DNA of 40,382 nt from Mycolicibacterium iranicum (GCF_001650495.1 NZ_LWCS01000046.1:1-40382), one strand, 5' to 3'; numbered from the stretch's first letter, positions 6,867-15,671 are shown. Numbers and translations are program-made. The notes: generated by a model from the sequence alone, not told the origin.

Positions 6867-7874
6867 ATGTCGCTTTCCGACTTCGCCCGGTATCCACTCC
6901 TGTTCGGTCCCAGCCCGATTCATCCCTTGAAGCGGCTGAGCGAACACCTCGGCGGAGCCGAGATCTGGGCGAAACGGGAGGACTGCAACTCGGGGCTCGC
7001 CTACGGCGGCAACAAGATGCGCAAACTTGAGTACATCGTTCCCGACGCACTGGCCCGGGGTGCCGACACCTTGGTCTCGATCGGTGGTTACCAGTCCAAC
7101 CACACCCGTCAGGTTGCGGCTGTGGCGGCACGGCTGGGCATGAAGGCCCGCCTCGTACAGGAACGATGGGTGGACTGGCCTGACGCCGTCAACGACAAGG
7201 TCGGCAACATCCTGCTTTCCCGGATCATGGGCGCCGATGTTCGACTCGACCCCAGCGGCTTCGGTATCGGCATCAAAGACTCGTGGGAAGCCGCGCTCGA
7301 GGACGTTCGCGCTGCCGGCGGAGTTCCCTACGGCATCCCCGCGGGCGCCTCCGAGCACCCGCTCGGCGGACTCGGCTTCGCCGACTGGGCATACGAAGTT
7401 CAGCGACAGGAGAGGGAGCTCGGCGTCTTCTTCGACACGATCGTCGTCTGCACGGTGACCGGGTCGACGCATGCGGGCATGATCGCGGGCTTCGCGGGCC
7501 AGGAACGGCCGCGCCGCGTACTGGGCATCGATGCGTCAGCAACGCTGGACAAGACTCGCGAGCAGGTGGCCCGCATCGCCCGCAGTACGGCGGAGCTCAT
7601 TGGTCTGGGCCGCGCACTTCGCGACGACGAGATCACGGTTCTCGCAGGCTGGGCAGGGGATCGGTACGGCATCCCGGTGGAGTCCACGATCGACGCGATC
7701 CGGCTCACGGCCAGGCTTGAGGGGATGATCATCGACCCTGTCTACGAAGGAAAGTCGATGGCCGGACTCATCGACCTGATTCAGAACGGAGAGATCGCAT
7801 CCGATTCGACCGTGTTGTACGCGCACCTGGGTGGGCAACCGGCGCTCAACGCGTACGCGGGCGCGTTCGACTGA
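6867..7874 (+). CDS. acdS: 1-aminocyclopropane-1-carboxylate (ACC) deaminase
   Basis: A 335-residue cytoplasmic PLP enzyme that breaks ACC, the precursor of plant ethylene, into 2-oxobutanoate and ammonia. The Schiff-base lysine is Lys50 in GGNKMRKLEY and the nucleophile Ser77 is in GGYQSNHTRQ. The residues that separate true ACC deaminase from D-cysteine desulfhydrase are both of the deaminase kind: Tyr293-Glu294 (YEGKSMAGL) and Leu321 (AHLGGQPALN). Numbering is one lower than in the Pseudomonas enzyme and the alignment is nearly collinear. ATG 6867 follows ACGAGGG. The divergent GntR gene is the likely regulator. The 3' end overlaps the convergent LuxR gene by 29 bp. It implies contact with plants or plant-derived ACC. 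Confidence 0.95.
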   Translation: MSLSDFARYPLLFGPSPIHPLKRLSEHLGGAEIWAKREDCNSGLAYGGNKMRKLEYIVPDALARGADTLVSIGGYQSNHTRQVAAVAARLGMKARLVQERWVDWPDAVNDKVGNILLSRIMGADVRLDPSGFGIGIKDSWEAALEDVRAAGGVPYGIPAGASEHPLGGLGFADWAYEVQRQERELGVFFDTIVVCTVTGSTHAGMIAGFAGQERPRRVLGIDASATLDKTREQVARIARSTAELIGLGRALRDDEITVLAGWAGDRYGIPVESTIDAIRLTARLEGMIIDPVYEGKSMAGLIDLIQNGEIASDSTVLYAHLGGQPALNAYAGAFD

Positions 7875-10620
7875 CGTAGTGTCCCGGGTGGTCGGACAGA
7901 GCGTCACGGAGCCCGGCCCGCGACGCCACACCGAGTTTGGGAAAGACCCGGTACAGGTGGGCGCCGACCGTTCGGTGGGACAGGTAGAGACGCTCGCCGA
8001 TCTGGCGGTTGGTCAAGCCGCTGGCGGCCAGGTGTGCGATTTCCAGCTCCTGGGCCGTCAACGAGACCGACGTCGACGGTTCGTCGGCTGCGCGAAAACC
8101 ACTGGCACGCAGCTCCTGTTGTGTGCGCGAGAGCCACGGCTGCGCTCCCATCGCCGCGAAGCCCACGCGTGCGGCGAGCAGATGCTGACGCGGCCGATCG
8201 GGGATCCTGCGCCGGCGTAGGTTCTCGGCGAATGCGAGCCGGATGCGGGAGGCTTCGAACAACCATCGGTTCGACGACGGCGCGCTCAGCACCTCCTCCA
8301 GGCGACGATCGGTTTCCACGCTGTCGAAGACCAGTGCTTCCACCCCGCGCTGGATCAGATCCATGCGCGGCGACAGCGATGCCACGTCGGCCTCCCGCAT
8401 CGCATCGACATGTGCGCGGGCATCGGTCTCACGACCGGTGCGCAGCGCCGCCTCCACCAGGTCGAACATCACCCAGGTGCAGTGTGGCGCAGGAAAAGAC
8501 AGCACGCCGGCGGGACTCAGCGCAGTGGCGTGGCGGAACGCGGCATCGAAGTCACCTGTGGCCGAGGCGGCGAGCACGCGGGGATGGTGTGCGTAGCGCA
8601 GGACAGTGGTGACGCCCCGAGGCTGTGCCCAGTGGCTCAGCTCGTCGGCCAGTGCGTACGCCTCGTCGGTCCGGCCGCGCCCGGCGGCGATCACTGCGCG
8701 GTTGTACAGAAAGTACCAATTGAAGAAGGGGAAACCAGCTGTGGCACAGAAGGTATGGCCTTCGGCAGCGAGCTGCTCGCACTCGTCCCATCTGCCGGTG
8801 AGGTAGTCATCCAGACACAGGTGCATCAGCGCACCGATATGCCTGCGCGGGGAGGCCCCGTCGCGTCCCCGTCGCACCAGCCGCCAGTGGGCTTCCCTGT
8901 TGTCGGCCATGCGATCCAGATAGACCGATGCTGCACCGATGCGGACTATTTTGGCCGGGTCGTCTTCGCCGGAAAGCGTGGCCAGGACGCGGTCCAGGTC
9001 AGGTGCCGACGCGGCGCCGGTGCGCAGCGGGTCGGCGAAGGTCTTGCTCACCAACGCCAGGATCTCCGGCGGTTCAGGGGTGAGTTTGCGCAGCGCGCGG
9101 AAGAAGGGCTCCCAGTGCGCGGGAGTACCCGCATACCAGGCCAGAAGTAGCAAGGTGTGCATCGCTTCGATCAGTGCGACGTCGTCGGCGCGGTATCCGT
9201 GGTCGGCCGTTTCGATGGCGCCCACGAGGAGTCGGTGCGCGGTGTCGACATCACCGTCGCCGTTGAGCATCAGAAAAGTCGCGGCGTTGGCCGCATGCAG
9301 CATCCCGCTGGAGTCGGGCCCCGCCCGATGGGCCTCGGCGAGCAGGCTTTTCGGGTCGCCGACGTCACCACCCGATTCGACGCCGATGTAGGCGGCCTCG
9401 GCCAGCCTGCGTCCCCGCGCCGCGGTCGTGGTGCTCAACTCGGCTGCCCGAACCAATGCGGTGACGGCCCCCATCGCATCACCGCGAATCGCGCTTTGGC
9501 GCGCCACGCTCTCGAGCAGTGCGGCGGCCGCCTCGTCCGGTCCGACCGCCGCGGCAGCCAGATGCCACGCCTGCCGCTCCCCGTCGCCACGCAATGAGTC
9601 GGCCAGGACAAGGTGGGCGTGGCGACGCTCCTCATGGGTGGACATGGAGACGACCGTCGACCGAATCAACGGATGCCGGAACGAGATCCGGGCGGCGGTG
9701 TCGTCGACATGTACGAGCTGTGCCTGTTCGGCCGGCGCAAGTTCGGTGAGACCCGGTTGCTCGCCGGTAATCTCGCGCATCAGCCGGAGATTGCCGGTGC
9801 CCTCGAAAGCGGCGATGAGCATGAGCCGTCGAGTGGGTTCGGGGAGGGCCGCCACGCGGCATGCGAAGTGTGCTGACAACCGGTCACTCAGGGGAACGAC
9901 GTCTGGTTGGGCGACCGTGCGCGCTGGGACGTCGATGAGCGCATCGGGAAGTTCGACGAGCGCCAAGGGATTTCCCTCGGCGAGGTCGAGTACACGCTGG
10001 CGCGTCCCCGGCGGCAAGTGGGGAAACCTGTCGTCGACCAATTGCTCGGACGCCTCGCGGGAGAGGGGCTCGACGAGTTGTTCGGCCAGCCCACGCCTGT
10101 CGAGGAAACTCTCTCCGCCGGTCCGGCAGGACTGGACCACACCGAGGCGGTGACCGCTCACCCGCCTGGCGATGAAGCCGACCGCGACAGCGCTGGCCCT
10201 GTCGACCCACTGGGCGTCGTCCATCAGAACCAGCACCGGCGTCTGGTCCGCGACTTCGGCGAGAAGCGAGAAGGCGGCGTTGCACACCAGTAGTGCGCCC
10301 GGGGGTGGGCCCGGTCCAAAACCCAGCGCCACCGACAACGCTTCGCGGGGCCCGGGCGGCAGGCGGTCCAGTTCGCCGCGCAGGGGGAGGAGCAGCTGGT
10401 TGAGCCCGGAGTAGGTGACATCGGCTTCGAACTCCGAGCCGGAGGCACGCAGCACGAGCATGCCGGCGGCCGAAGCGAGGTCGGCCGCGGCATCGAGCAG
10501 AGCGGATTTACCGACGCCGGGCTCCCCGCGAACGAGCCTGGTGTCGCCACTGCATCGTGCCCTCTCGAGGAAGCGGGAGATTCGAAGCAGCTCGACGCCC
10601 CGGCCGAACAACTCAGGCAT
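7846..10620 (-). CDS. LuxR-family regulator with AAA/NACHT-like ATPase (LAL type)
   Basis: A 924-residue large ATP-binding LuxR-family activator. The N-terminus has Walker A GEPGVGKS (residues 32-39) and a Walker B-like VLVLMDDAQWVD at about residue 130. A long alpha-helical, TPR-like sensor region follows. The C-terminal LuxR helix-turn-helix begins at LTAQELEIAHLAASGLTNRQ and continues through LYLSHRTVGAHLYRVFPKLGV. ATG 10620 is preferred over GTG 10638 because GAGAGG lies 7 nt upstream. The promoter (TCGACA-17-TATATT) has its -10 inside a perfect palindrome, so the gene is probably repressed by the factor that binds there. The stop lies inside the end of acdS. It likely controls genes in this locus; the ligand is unknown. 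Confidence 0.9.
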   Translation of the reverse strand: MPELFGRGVELLRISRFLERARCSGDTRLVRGEPGVGKSALLDAAADLASAAGMLVLRASGSEFEADVTYSGLNQLLLPLRGELDRLPPGPREALSVALGFGPGPPPGALLVCNAAFSLLAEVADQTPVLVLMDDAQWVDRASAVAVGFIARRVSGHRLGVVQSCRTGGESFLDRRGLAEQLVEPLSREASEQLVDDRFPHLPPGTRQRVLDLAEGNPLALVELPDALIDVPARTVAQPDVVPLSDRLSAHFACRVAALPEPTRRLMLIAAFEGTGNLRLMREITGEQPGLTELAPAEQAQLVHVDDTAARISFRHPLIRSTVVSMSTHEERRHAHLVLADSLRGDGERQAWHLAAAAVGPDEAAAALLESVARQSAIRGDAMGAVTALVRAAELSTTTAARGRRLAEAAYIGVESGGDVGDPKSLLAEAHRAGPDSSGMLHAANAATFLMLNGDGDVDTAHRLLVGAIETADHGYRADDVALIEAMHTLLLLAWYAGTPAHWEPFFRALRKLTPEPPEILALVSKTFADPLRTGAASAPDLDRVLATLSGEDDPAKIVRIGAASVYLDRMADNREAHWRLVRRGRDGASPRRHIGALMHLCLDDYLTGRWDECEQLAAEGHTFCATAGFPFFNWYFLYNRAVIAAGRGRTDEAYALADELSHWAQPRGVTTVLRYAHHPRVLAASATGDFDAAFRHATALSPAGVLSFPAPHCTWVMFDLVEAALRTGRETDARAHVDAMREADVASLSPRMDLIQRGVEALVFDSVETDRRLEEVLSAPSSNRWLFEASRIRLAFAENLRRRRIPDRPRQHLLAARVGFAAMGAQPWLSRTQQELRASGFRAADEPSTSVSLTAQELEIAHLAASGLTNRQIGERLYLSHRTVGAHLYRVFPKLGVASRAGLRDALSDHPGHYVSRTRPRTR

Positions 10621-10640
10621 GTCAGTACCTCTCGTCACCC

Positions 10641-10657
10641 TGCAATATATTGCATAT
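10641..10657. promoter_or_regulatory. Palindromic operator, copy 2
   Basis: TGCAATATATTGCA (10641-10654) is a perfect 14-bp palindrome extended by TAT. It matches the copy at 6033-6049 in 16 of 17 bases. It covers the -10 box of the LuxR gene, 21 nt from its start codon, so binding should block transcription. Confidence 0.6.
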
Positions 10658-10672
10658 TGGAGGAACTGTCGA
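10644..10672 (-). promoter_or_regulatory. Promoter of the first LAL regulator gene
   Basis: On the minus strand TCGACA (10667-10672), a 17-nt spacer and TATATT (10644-10649) make a strong sigma-A-like promoter directly before the LuxR gene. Confidence 0.55.
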
Positions 10673-10896
10673 GCTCAACGGTCGCAAATGCGGCATCGAA
10701 GCCGCCCCTGTAGGCAGCACCGCTGCGACCCCCATGCGTTGCTTGTCACTGTCATGTCGCAGGGTGGAGGCTGCCCCAGGGGGAAGGTCAAGTCCGCGGT
10801 GAGTCAGCCGTCAGGCAAAATAACCCGTAGGTAAATGGCGCTGCGGATTTGCCGACGCGTCACGGAATTGCGTGCTATCACTTGCACAGAAGGAGC

Positions 10897-12822
10897 ATGA
10901 CGCGTTCGCGTAGGGGGTTCGGAGTGTCTGATTCAGCAAAGAGGCAGACCTTGCCAGTTGTCCGCTGGCTGCAGGTCGGGGCAGTGGCCGCAGGCATCGG
11001 TGTCGCGATCGCGGCCTCGCCGGGCACGGCCTTCGCCGACGACCGTGCTGCGTCCGAGTCTGACTCGGTCGCGAGTGCGTCGCCCGGTCCCGAGGCGCCG
11101 GGACCGTCGGATACTGGACACACCGACGACAGCGAGGACACCGGCCCCGAAACGGACGATGAGGACGCACTCGACACCGACGTCGCGGACGTCGAAAGCG
11201 ACGACCCGGACGACGTCGTCGAAGCGTCCGAGGAGACGGCGGCGCAGGACGACGGGTCCGGTGCCGTCATCGAAGCGACCGCCGTGGAAGAGTCCGTCGT
11301 GGAAGAATCCGTCGTCCGAGAGGCTGACGTTGACCAGGCCGTCATCCGAGAGGCTGACGTGGACCAGGCCGTCGTGCAAGAGGCCGTCGTGGAAGAGGCT
11401 GATCCGGTCGAGCATGCTGCGGCTCCGTTCGGGACCTCCCCGGCCGGCGCTGCCGCCGCCCCGCTGTCAGCGCCGACCACTGCGCAGGCATCGCTGGATC
11501 AGCTGCCGTGCGGTTGCACACTCAACCGCGCGCTGACCGACGCCGCCAACTGGCTGGCGCTGCACCCCCGGGTGCCCTTCGGACCCTTCCTGGAAGCAGG
11601 TGTATACCTCGTTCGGCGAACGCTGTTTCCCGCCAGCGTCGGCGTGATCACCAAGCCAGTGACGGTGAGGCTTCATTTCACGGACACCACGCAGAGCTCC
11701 GGGGAGAACAAGCTCGGCATCTACCTGGCGATGGCCGGTTCGACCACGCCGGTGCTCTTCGAGTTCGACACCGGCTCGGCAGGTCTGTTCGCGGCCTATT
11801 CCGAAACCCCGGGCGCCTCCCCGTGGTGGGGCGACAACTTCGAGGACACGGGAAACCCGACCGGTGTCACATTCGACAGCGGGCTGGTCTATGCGGGAAC
11901 GGGTGCGACAACGGCCGTGTCGCTGTATTCGTCTCAGGACAGTTGCACGTCGATCCTCAACACGTCGCAAGTACTTGTCGGGCAGATGGACGAGATCGGG
12001 ACGTCGACGGATCCCACGCAATTCTGGGGAGCGCCGGGTTCCACCCCGGGGAAGCCGCCCATTCAGGGAGCGTTCTACGGCGACTTCGGCATGGCCCTCA
12101 ACGACCGCGAGAGCGGCATCGTCAACGTCCTGTCGCAGCTGAAGTTCGGGTGGGGGGTGAGGCCGGGTTGGGTCGTCCACATCGATCCGATCACCGACGA
12201 GGCGTGGCTTCAGATCGGGCTCACACGAAGTGATCTGAACAACGACGTCACCATGTACTTCTCCATGGACCCCGACCCCGCCGCGCCTCCCACTGCACGC
12301 GTACCCCGCAGCCACCTGCGCTACTACGCACTCCAGCCGTTCACCGCGACCCTCCACATCGACGACGGCGAGACCATCGGGTTGTCCATCGATGACCCGG
12401 ATGTTCCTATCCTGCCGGATACCGGTGCCAGCACGACTCTTCACAACACGCAATCGAGCCCCAACCCGGTCACCTACATGGAGTTCACGGACTGGACCGA
12501 GGAATTCACCAAGGGAAAACTGGACACCGGCCTCAACTTCTTCCTGACGGCCACGACGACGTCAGGGCAGAAGGTGACGTTCTTCCAGTTCGTCACCAGT
12601 GAGAGCACGGACGGGGGCAGGGTCGGCGTCCAGAACAAATCCTCCACACCTCCGCCCGCCCCGGCACCGCCTGACCAGATGTACTACCTCAATTCCGGCA
12701 GGTCGATGTTCAACGAATACGACGTGATCTACTCGCTCGGAAATCCTTGGGGCGGGGGCACAATCGGTCTCCTCCCGCAGGGGATTCAGAGCGCGGAACG
12801 GTCCAACCGCTACTCGAAGTAG
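10897..12822 (+). CDS. Exported pepsin-like aspartic protease with acidic linker (PecA-like, no PE domain)
   Basis: A 641-residue protein. Signal peptide: residues 1-48 (RWLQVGAVAAGIGVAIAA core, cleavage near AFAD). Residues 50-175 are an acidic low-complexity linker ending in decapeptide repeats. The C-terminal 400 residues hold two aspartic-protease motifs, DTGS (291-294, in FEFDTGSAGLF) and DTGA (508-511, in ILPDTGASTTL), with GDFGMAL between them. Two DTG motifs about 215 residues apart suggest one two-lobed chain that cuts proteins outside the membrane. The family parallel is the PE_PGRS aspartic proteases (PecA), but the PE domain is absent. ATG 10897 has AAGGAG only 1 nt away; GTG 10924, after AGGGGG, is a real alternative. 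It is convergent with a sigma-4-like small gene, overlapping by 13 bp. Confidence 0.8.
   Translation: MTRSRRGFGVSDSAKRQTLPVVRWLQVGAVAAGIGVAIAASPGTAFADDRAASESDSVASASPGPEAPGPSDTGHTDDSEDTGPETDDEDALDTDVADVESDDPDDVVEASEETAAQDDGSGAVIEATAVEESVVEESVVREADVDQAVIREADVDQAVVQEAVVEEADPVEHAAAPFGTSPAGAAAAPLSAPTTAQASLDQLPCGCTLNRALTDAANWLALHPRVPFGPFLEAGVYLVRRTLFPASVGVITKPVTVRLHFTDTTQSSGENKLGIYLAMAGSTTPVLFEFDTGSAGLFAAYSETPGASPWWGDNFEDTGNPTGVTFDSGLVYAGTGATTAVSLYSSQDSCTSILNTSQVLVGQMDEIGTSTDPTQFWGAPGSTPGKPPIQGAFYGDFGMALNDRESGIVNVLSQLKFGWGVRPGWVVHIDPITDEAWLQIGLTRSDLNNDVTMYFSMDPDPAAPPTARVPRSHLRYYALQPFTATLHIDDGETIGLSIDDPDVPILPDTGASTTLHNTQSSPNPVTYMEFTDWTEEFTKGKLDTGLNFFLTATTTSGQKVTFFQFVTSESTDGGRVGVQNKSSTPPPAPAPPDQMYYLNSGRSMFNEYDVIYSLGNPWGGGTIGLLPQGIQSAERSNRYSK
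11311..11400 (+). repeat. 30-bp tandem repeats in the protease linker
   Basis: Two nearly identical 30-bp units (11311-11340, 11341-11370) encode VVREADVDQA / VIREADVDQA, with a diverged third unit to 11400. Just before them is a shorter 15-bp repeat encoding VEESV. The copies differ at a few bases, so expansion is recent. The region is coding and in frame. Confidence 0.8.
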
Positions 12823-13004
12823 CCGACCGCCGCGAGCTTGGCCACAGCGATTTGCATCAGAGCCTGCAGCCCTTCGGGTTCCACCCCGACGCATTCTGCG
12901 ATGACGGCATCGTCGACTCCGGCGTCGCGCAGACGCAACGCCGTGGAATACGGCAGGGGAAGCCGGTCCAGGGCATCGTCGCGAGTCTGTCGAGGTGTGG
13001 ACAC
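12810..13004 (-). CDS. Sigma-70 region 4-like small helix-turn-helix protein
   Basis: A 64-residue protein starting at GTG 13004. It reads like an isolated sigma region 4: LPLPYSTALRLRDAGVDD, then IAECVGVEPEGLQALMQIA, ending KLAAVGYFE. No other domain is present. It lies 45 bp behind the LAL regulator gene and in the same frame, separated from it by one TAG and fifteen sense codons, so it is probably translated from the same message. It may act as a DNA-binding partner of the regulator or be a decayed sigma fragment. The ribosome binding site is weak. Its stop overlaps the end of the convergent protease gene. The fold assignment is by pattern only. Confidence 0.65.
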   Translation of the reverse strand: MSTPRQTRDDALDRLPLPYSTALRLRDAGVDDAVIAECVGVEPEGLQALMQIAVAKLAAVGYFE

Positions 13005-13049
13005 CCCATGACGATGCGGCCGGCAGACGACGTCGACGCGGGTAGTGCA

Positions 13050-15671
13050 CTACCCCAATCCGCCGTCGTGAAGAGGAGGCCGATCCAGCAGCGCGGCGAG
13101 TGCCTCACGGGACGTGACGCCGTTGCGCTGGGACGCGCGGAAGATGTGGCCCTCAACGGATCGGACTGACATGTGCAACCGATCGGCGATGTCGCGGTTG
13201 GTCAGCCCCGATGCCACCAAGGAAGCGATCTCCCGCTGCCGTGGAGTCAACACGGCGTGAACGTCGATAGATCGCAGTGCCGGGGTGTCGGCGCCGCATT
13301 CCTCAGCGAGGCCGTTCGCGCGGGTTGCGGCCATCAGTGCAGATCCGCGAGACCCGGCGGCGCGAAACGCTGCGGCGGCCTGTGCCGCGGCATCGGCGGC
13401 GGCAAGCTTGTCGCCGAACGCCTCGTACGAGGTCGACGCCGACAACAGTTTCCGACCGTCTCCTTCGGCCAGCGCTGCGGCGTGAACGGCAGCGGCGGAC
13501 GCGCGGGGCCCCTGCACGTTCGCGGCGATCTGCGCAATGCGCGCCGCGGTGCGCTTATCGCCGAATTGAGTGGCTGTTTGCAGACACCACAGTTCGCGGG
13601 TGGGGCGACCGGCCTCGCGCATCAGCTCAGCCCCCTCGGCGAGCGTCGTCAGTGCAGCGCTGACCTGACCGGCCGCGGCATTGACCCAGGCTTTCGCGAT
13701 ATGCAGCATCGGGTCCCACAGATTGCTCGCGACGAAGACCCGTTGAGGAACGTCGTGAAGTAGTTGCTTCGCCGCGACGTGATCGCCGGACATGCCGTGG
13801 ACAGCTGCGAGCCAGTAGCCGCTGTGCTCGCTCACTGAGGACACGTACTCGTACGCGGCGAGGGACTCGCTGAACAGTCGCTGCGCCGACCTCAAGTCAC
13901 CCCAGGTGGCACTCGTCATCCCGAGGAGTAGACCCGCAATCGTCAGCGACGCCGGATGATCCTGAGCCTGCTCGTTCAACCGGGAGGCGTGCTCGCTCAT
14001 CTGTCGGAGTTCACCCGCCAGGCGGAGCCCGTCGATGTGATTCACGCCGAGCCCGAAGCGTAAGTGCGAGGTCTCTGGAAGTGACTGGGCGAATCCGTAG
14101 CCTTCGGCCGCCATGGCGTTGAGACGGTCGATGTCGCCCACGTCGCCGAGCGCTGCGGCGTAGCCCCACGCGCAGAACATCCGGGCAGTCGGAACGACGT
14201 CGGGCGTCTTCATGATCGTCGGGGCGGCGCGCACCACCGCAGGCATCTCACCGCGGGTAGCCGCGATTGACGTGCGCAGGGCTTCGAAAGACGTTGCGAT
14301 ACCGTGGATTTCGGCAGATGGTTGAGCTGCGTCGAGCACGGAATCGGCGTCTGCGGGCCTGCCGAGGTTCCAGGCCAAGCTGGCGGCGCGGAGAAGTGCG
14401 ATCTGCGCCCGTTCTGCGGACTGACCGACGAATTCGTCGGTGTCCTGCAGGACCTGCTCGCCTTCTTCTGCTCGGGCGGCCGTCAACAGCGTGAACCCGT
14501 ACAGGATGCGCGATGCAACGCTGCGTCCGGACTTCATGGCTCGCTCAGCGAGGTCGGTCGCCAGGCGGAGGTCCATCAAGTAGAGGGCCGCGTTAGCAGC
14601 AGCGGTCAGCAGTTCGGCGTCGTCGGGTCGGTCGGAATGGGCGATGAGGGCAGCGCGCCGGACAAGACGTTGCGGCGTTTGCGGACTTGCCGCGGCCATT
14701 GCGTCCGAGAGCTGACGCCCCAGCGCCGCGCGCTGCAGGGTCCCCATACCTTTGCGGCGGGCCTCACCGTAGAGGGGATGGGCCAACCGCACGAATCCGG
14801 CTTCAGAGTCCACCACGATGACTCCGCGCGCTTCCGCCTCATGGAGGGCCGACGGCGGAGCCAGGGATTGCAGCACGTCGATCTCGAGAGGGTCAGCGAT
14901 GGCGACGGTGTCGATGACGTTGAGTACGGCGGGTTCCTGCCTGCCGACGTTGGATTCGATCAACTCGGTGAGGGTCGGGGAGACCTCGGGCCGACCGGTC
15001 CACACCCAGACGCCGGAACGGCGGGACAGCTTGCGATGAGCCAGCTCGTCATCGACGAGTTGGCTGAGGTAGAGCACGTTTCCGTGGGTGTAGCGCCAAA
15101 GACGTTGCGCAGTAGCTGTTTCCACAGGTCCGCCGAGCACCTGCTCGAGCAGGATTCCGACGTCGACGGCAGAGAGCGGCTGAAGTTCGAGCCGGGGGAT
15201 GCCGAGGTCCTTGTACAGGGAGGTGATGGCATCAGGGGCGGACTCGCCGTTGCGCATGGTGAGCACCACTGTCGCCGCCTCGCGCTGAACAAGCTGATGC
15301 ACGACGAGTGCGGACTGCTCGTCGAGCAGATGCGCGTCGTCGACGCCGACGACTGTGGCCTTGTTGGACCGACCATCGGTGAGGGCGGTGATGACCTCGT
15401 GAACCCGTCGCAACGGATCATCCCCGAACGACGACGCGAACTCCGCGAAGACGCCGAGCGGCACCGAGCGGGCTGACGCCGTCGCGTACAACCAATGGCA
15501 CGGTCGCCGGGTGCTGCGGGCGTGGTCGACGATCTCGCGGGCGAGCCGCGACTTACCCACACCGGCGGCACCCGCGAGCACAATGCCACCTGCACCGGAC
15601 CCCGCCGCGATGGAACGACGCGCCATGGCGAACTCTTCGGCCCTCCCGACGAGGGGCGACTGGTTCGTCAC
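13050..15671 (-). CDS. LuxR-family regulator with AAA ATPase (LAL type), second copy
   Basis: An 873-residue large LuxR activator. Walker A GAAGVGKS is at residues 34-41, and a Walker B-like TVVGVDDAHLLDEQ lies near residue 105. A long helical, Ala-rich TPR-like middle follows. The C-terminal HTH begins LTPRQREIASLVASGLTNRD and includes LHMSVRSVEGHIFRAS. GTG 15671 is chosen since PLVGRAEE, the usual start of the ATPase, follows within 5 residues; an extension to 15776 adds a Pro/Lys-rich stretch. It is distinct in sequence from the LAL protein at 7846. The downstream mini sigma-4 protein is in frame with it. It is divergent from the DHA2 transporter gene (190 bp between the starts), which it may regulate. 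Confidence 0.9.
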   Translation of the reverse strand: MTNQSPLVGRAEEFAMARRSIAAGSGAGGIVLAGAAGVGKSRLAREIVDHARSTRRPCHWLYATASARSVPLGVFAEFASSFGDDPLRRVHEVITALTDGRSNKATVVGVDDAHLLDEQSALVVHQLVQREAATVVLTMRNGESAPDAITSLYKDLGIPRLELQPLSAVDVGILLEQVLGGPVETATAQRLWRYTHGNVLYLSQLVDDELAHRKLSRRSGVWVWTGRPEVSPTLTELIESNVGRQEPAVLNVIDTVAIADPLEIDVLQSLAPPSALHEAEARGVIVVDSEAGFVRLAHPLYGEARRKGMGTLQRAALGRQLSDAMAAASPQTPQRLVRRAALIAHSDRPDDAELLTAAANAALYLMDLRLATDLAERAMKSGRSVASRILYGFTLLTAARAEEGEQVLQDTDEFVGQSAERAQIALLRAASLAWNLGRPADADSVLDAAQPSAEIHGIATSFEALRTSIAATRGEMPAVVRAAPTIMKTPDVVPTARMFCAWGYAAALGDVGDIDRLNAMAAEGYGFAQSLPETSHLRFGLGVNHIDGLRLAGELRQMSEHASRLNEQAQDHPASLTIAGLLLGMTSATWGDLRSAQRLFSESLAAYEYVSSVSEHSGYWLAAVHGMSGDHVAAKQLLHDVPQRVFVASNLWDPMLHIAKAWVNAAAGQVSAALTTLAEGAELMREAGRPTRELWCLQTATQFGDKRTAARIAQIAANVQGPRASAAAVHAAALAEGDGRKLLSASTSYEAFGDKLAAADAAAQAAAAFRAAGSRGSALMAATRANGLAEECGADTPALRSIDVHAVLTPRQREIASLVASGLTNRDIADRLHMSVRSVEGHIFRASQRNGVTSREALAALLDRPPLHDGGLG

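Noticed and set aside
12562..13050. Minus-strand frame of 162 codons at the end of the protease gene
   Set aside because: Arg-rich shadow; the frame encoding the sigma-4-like protein fits better.
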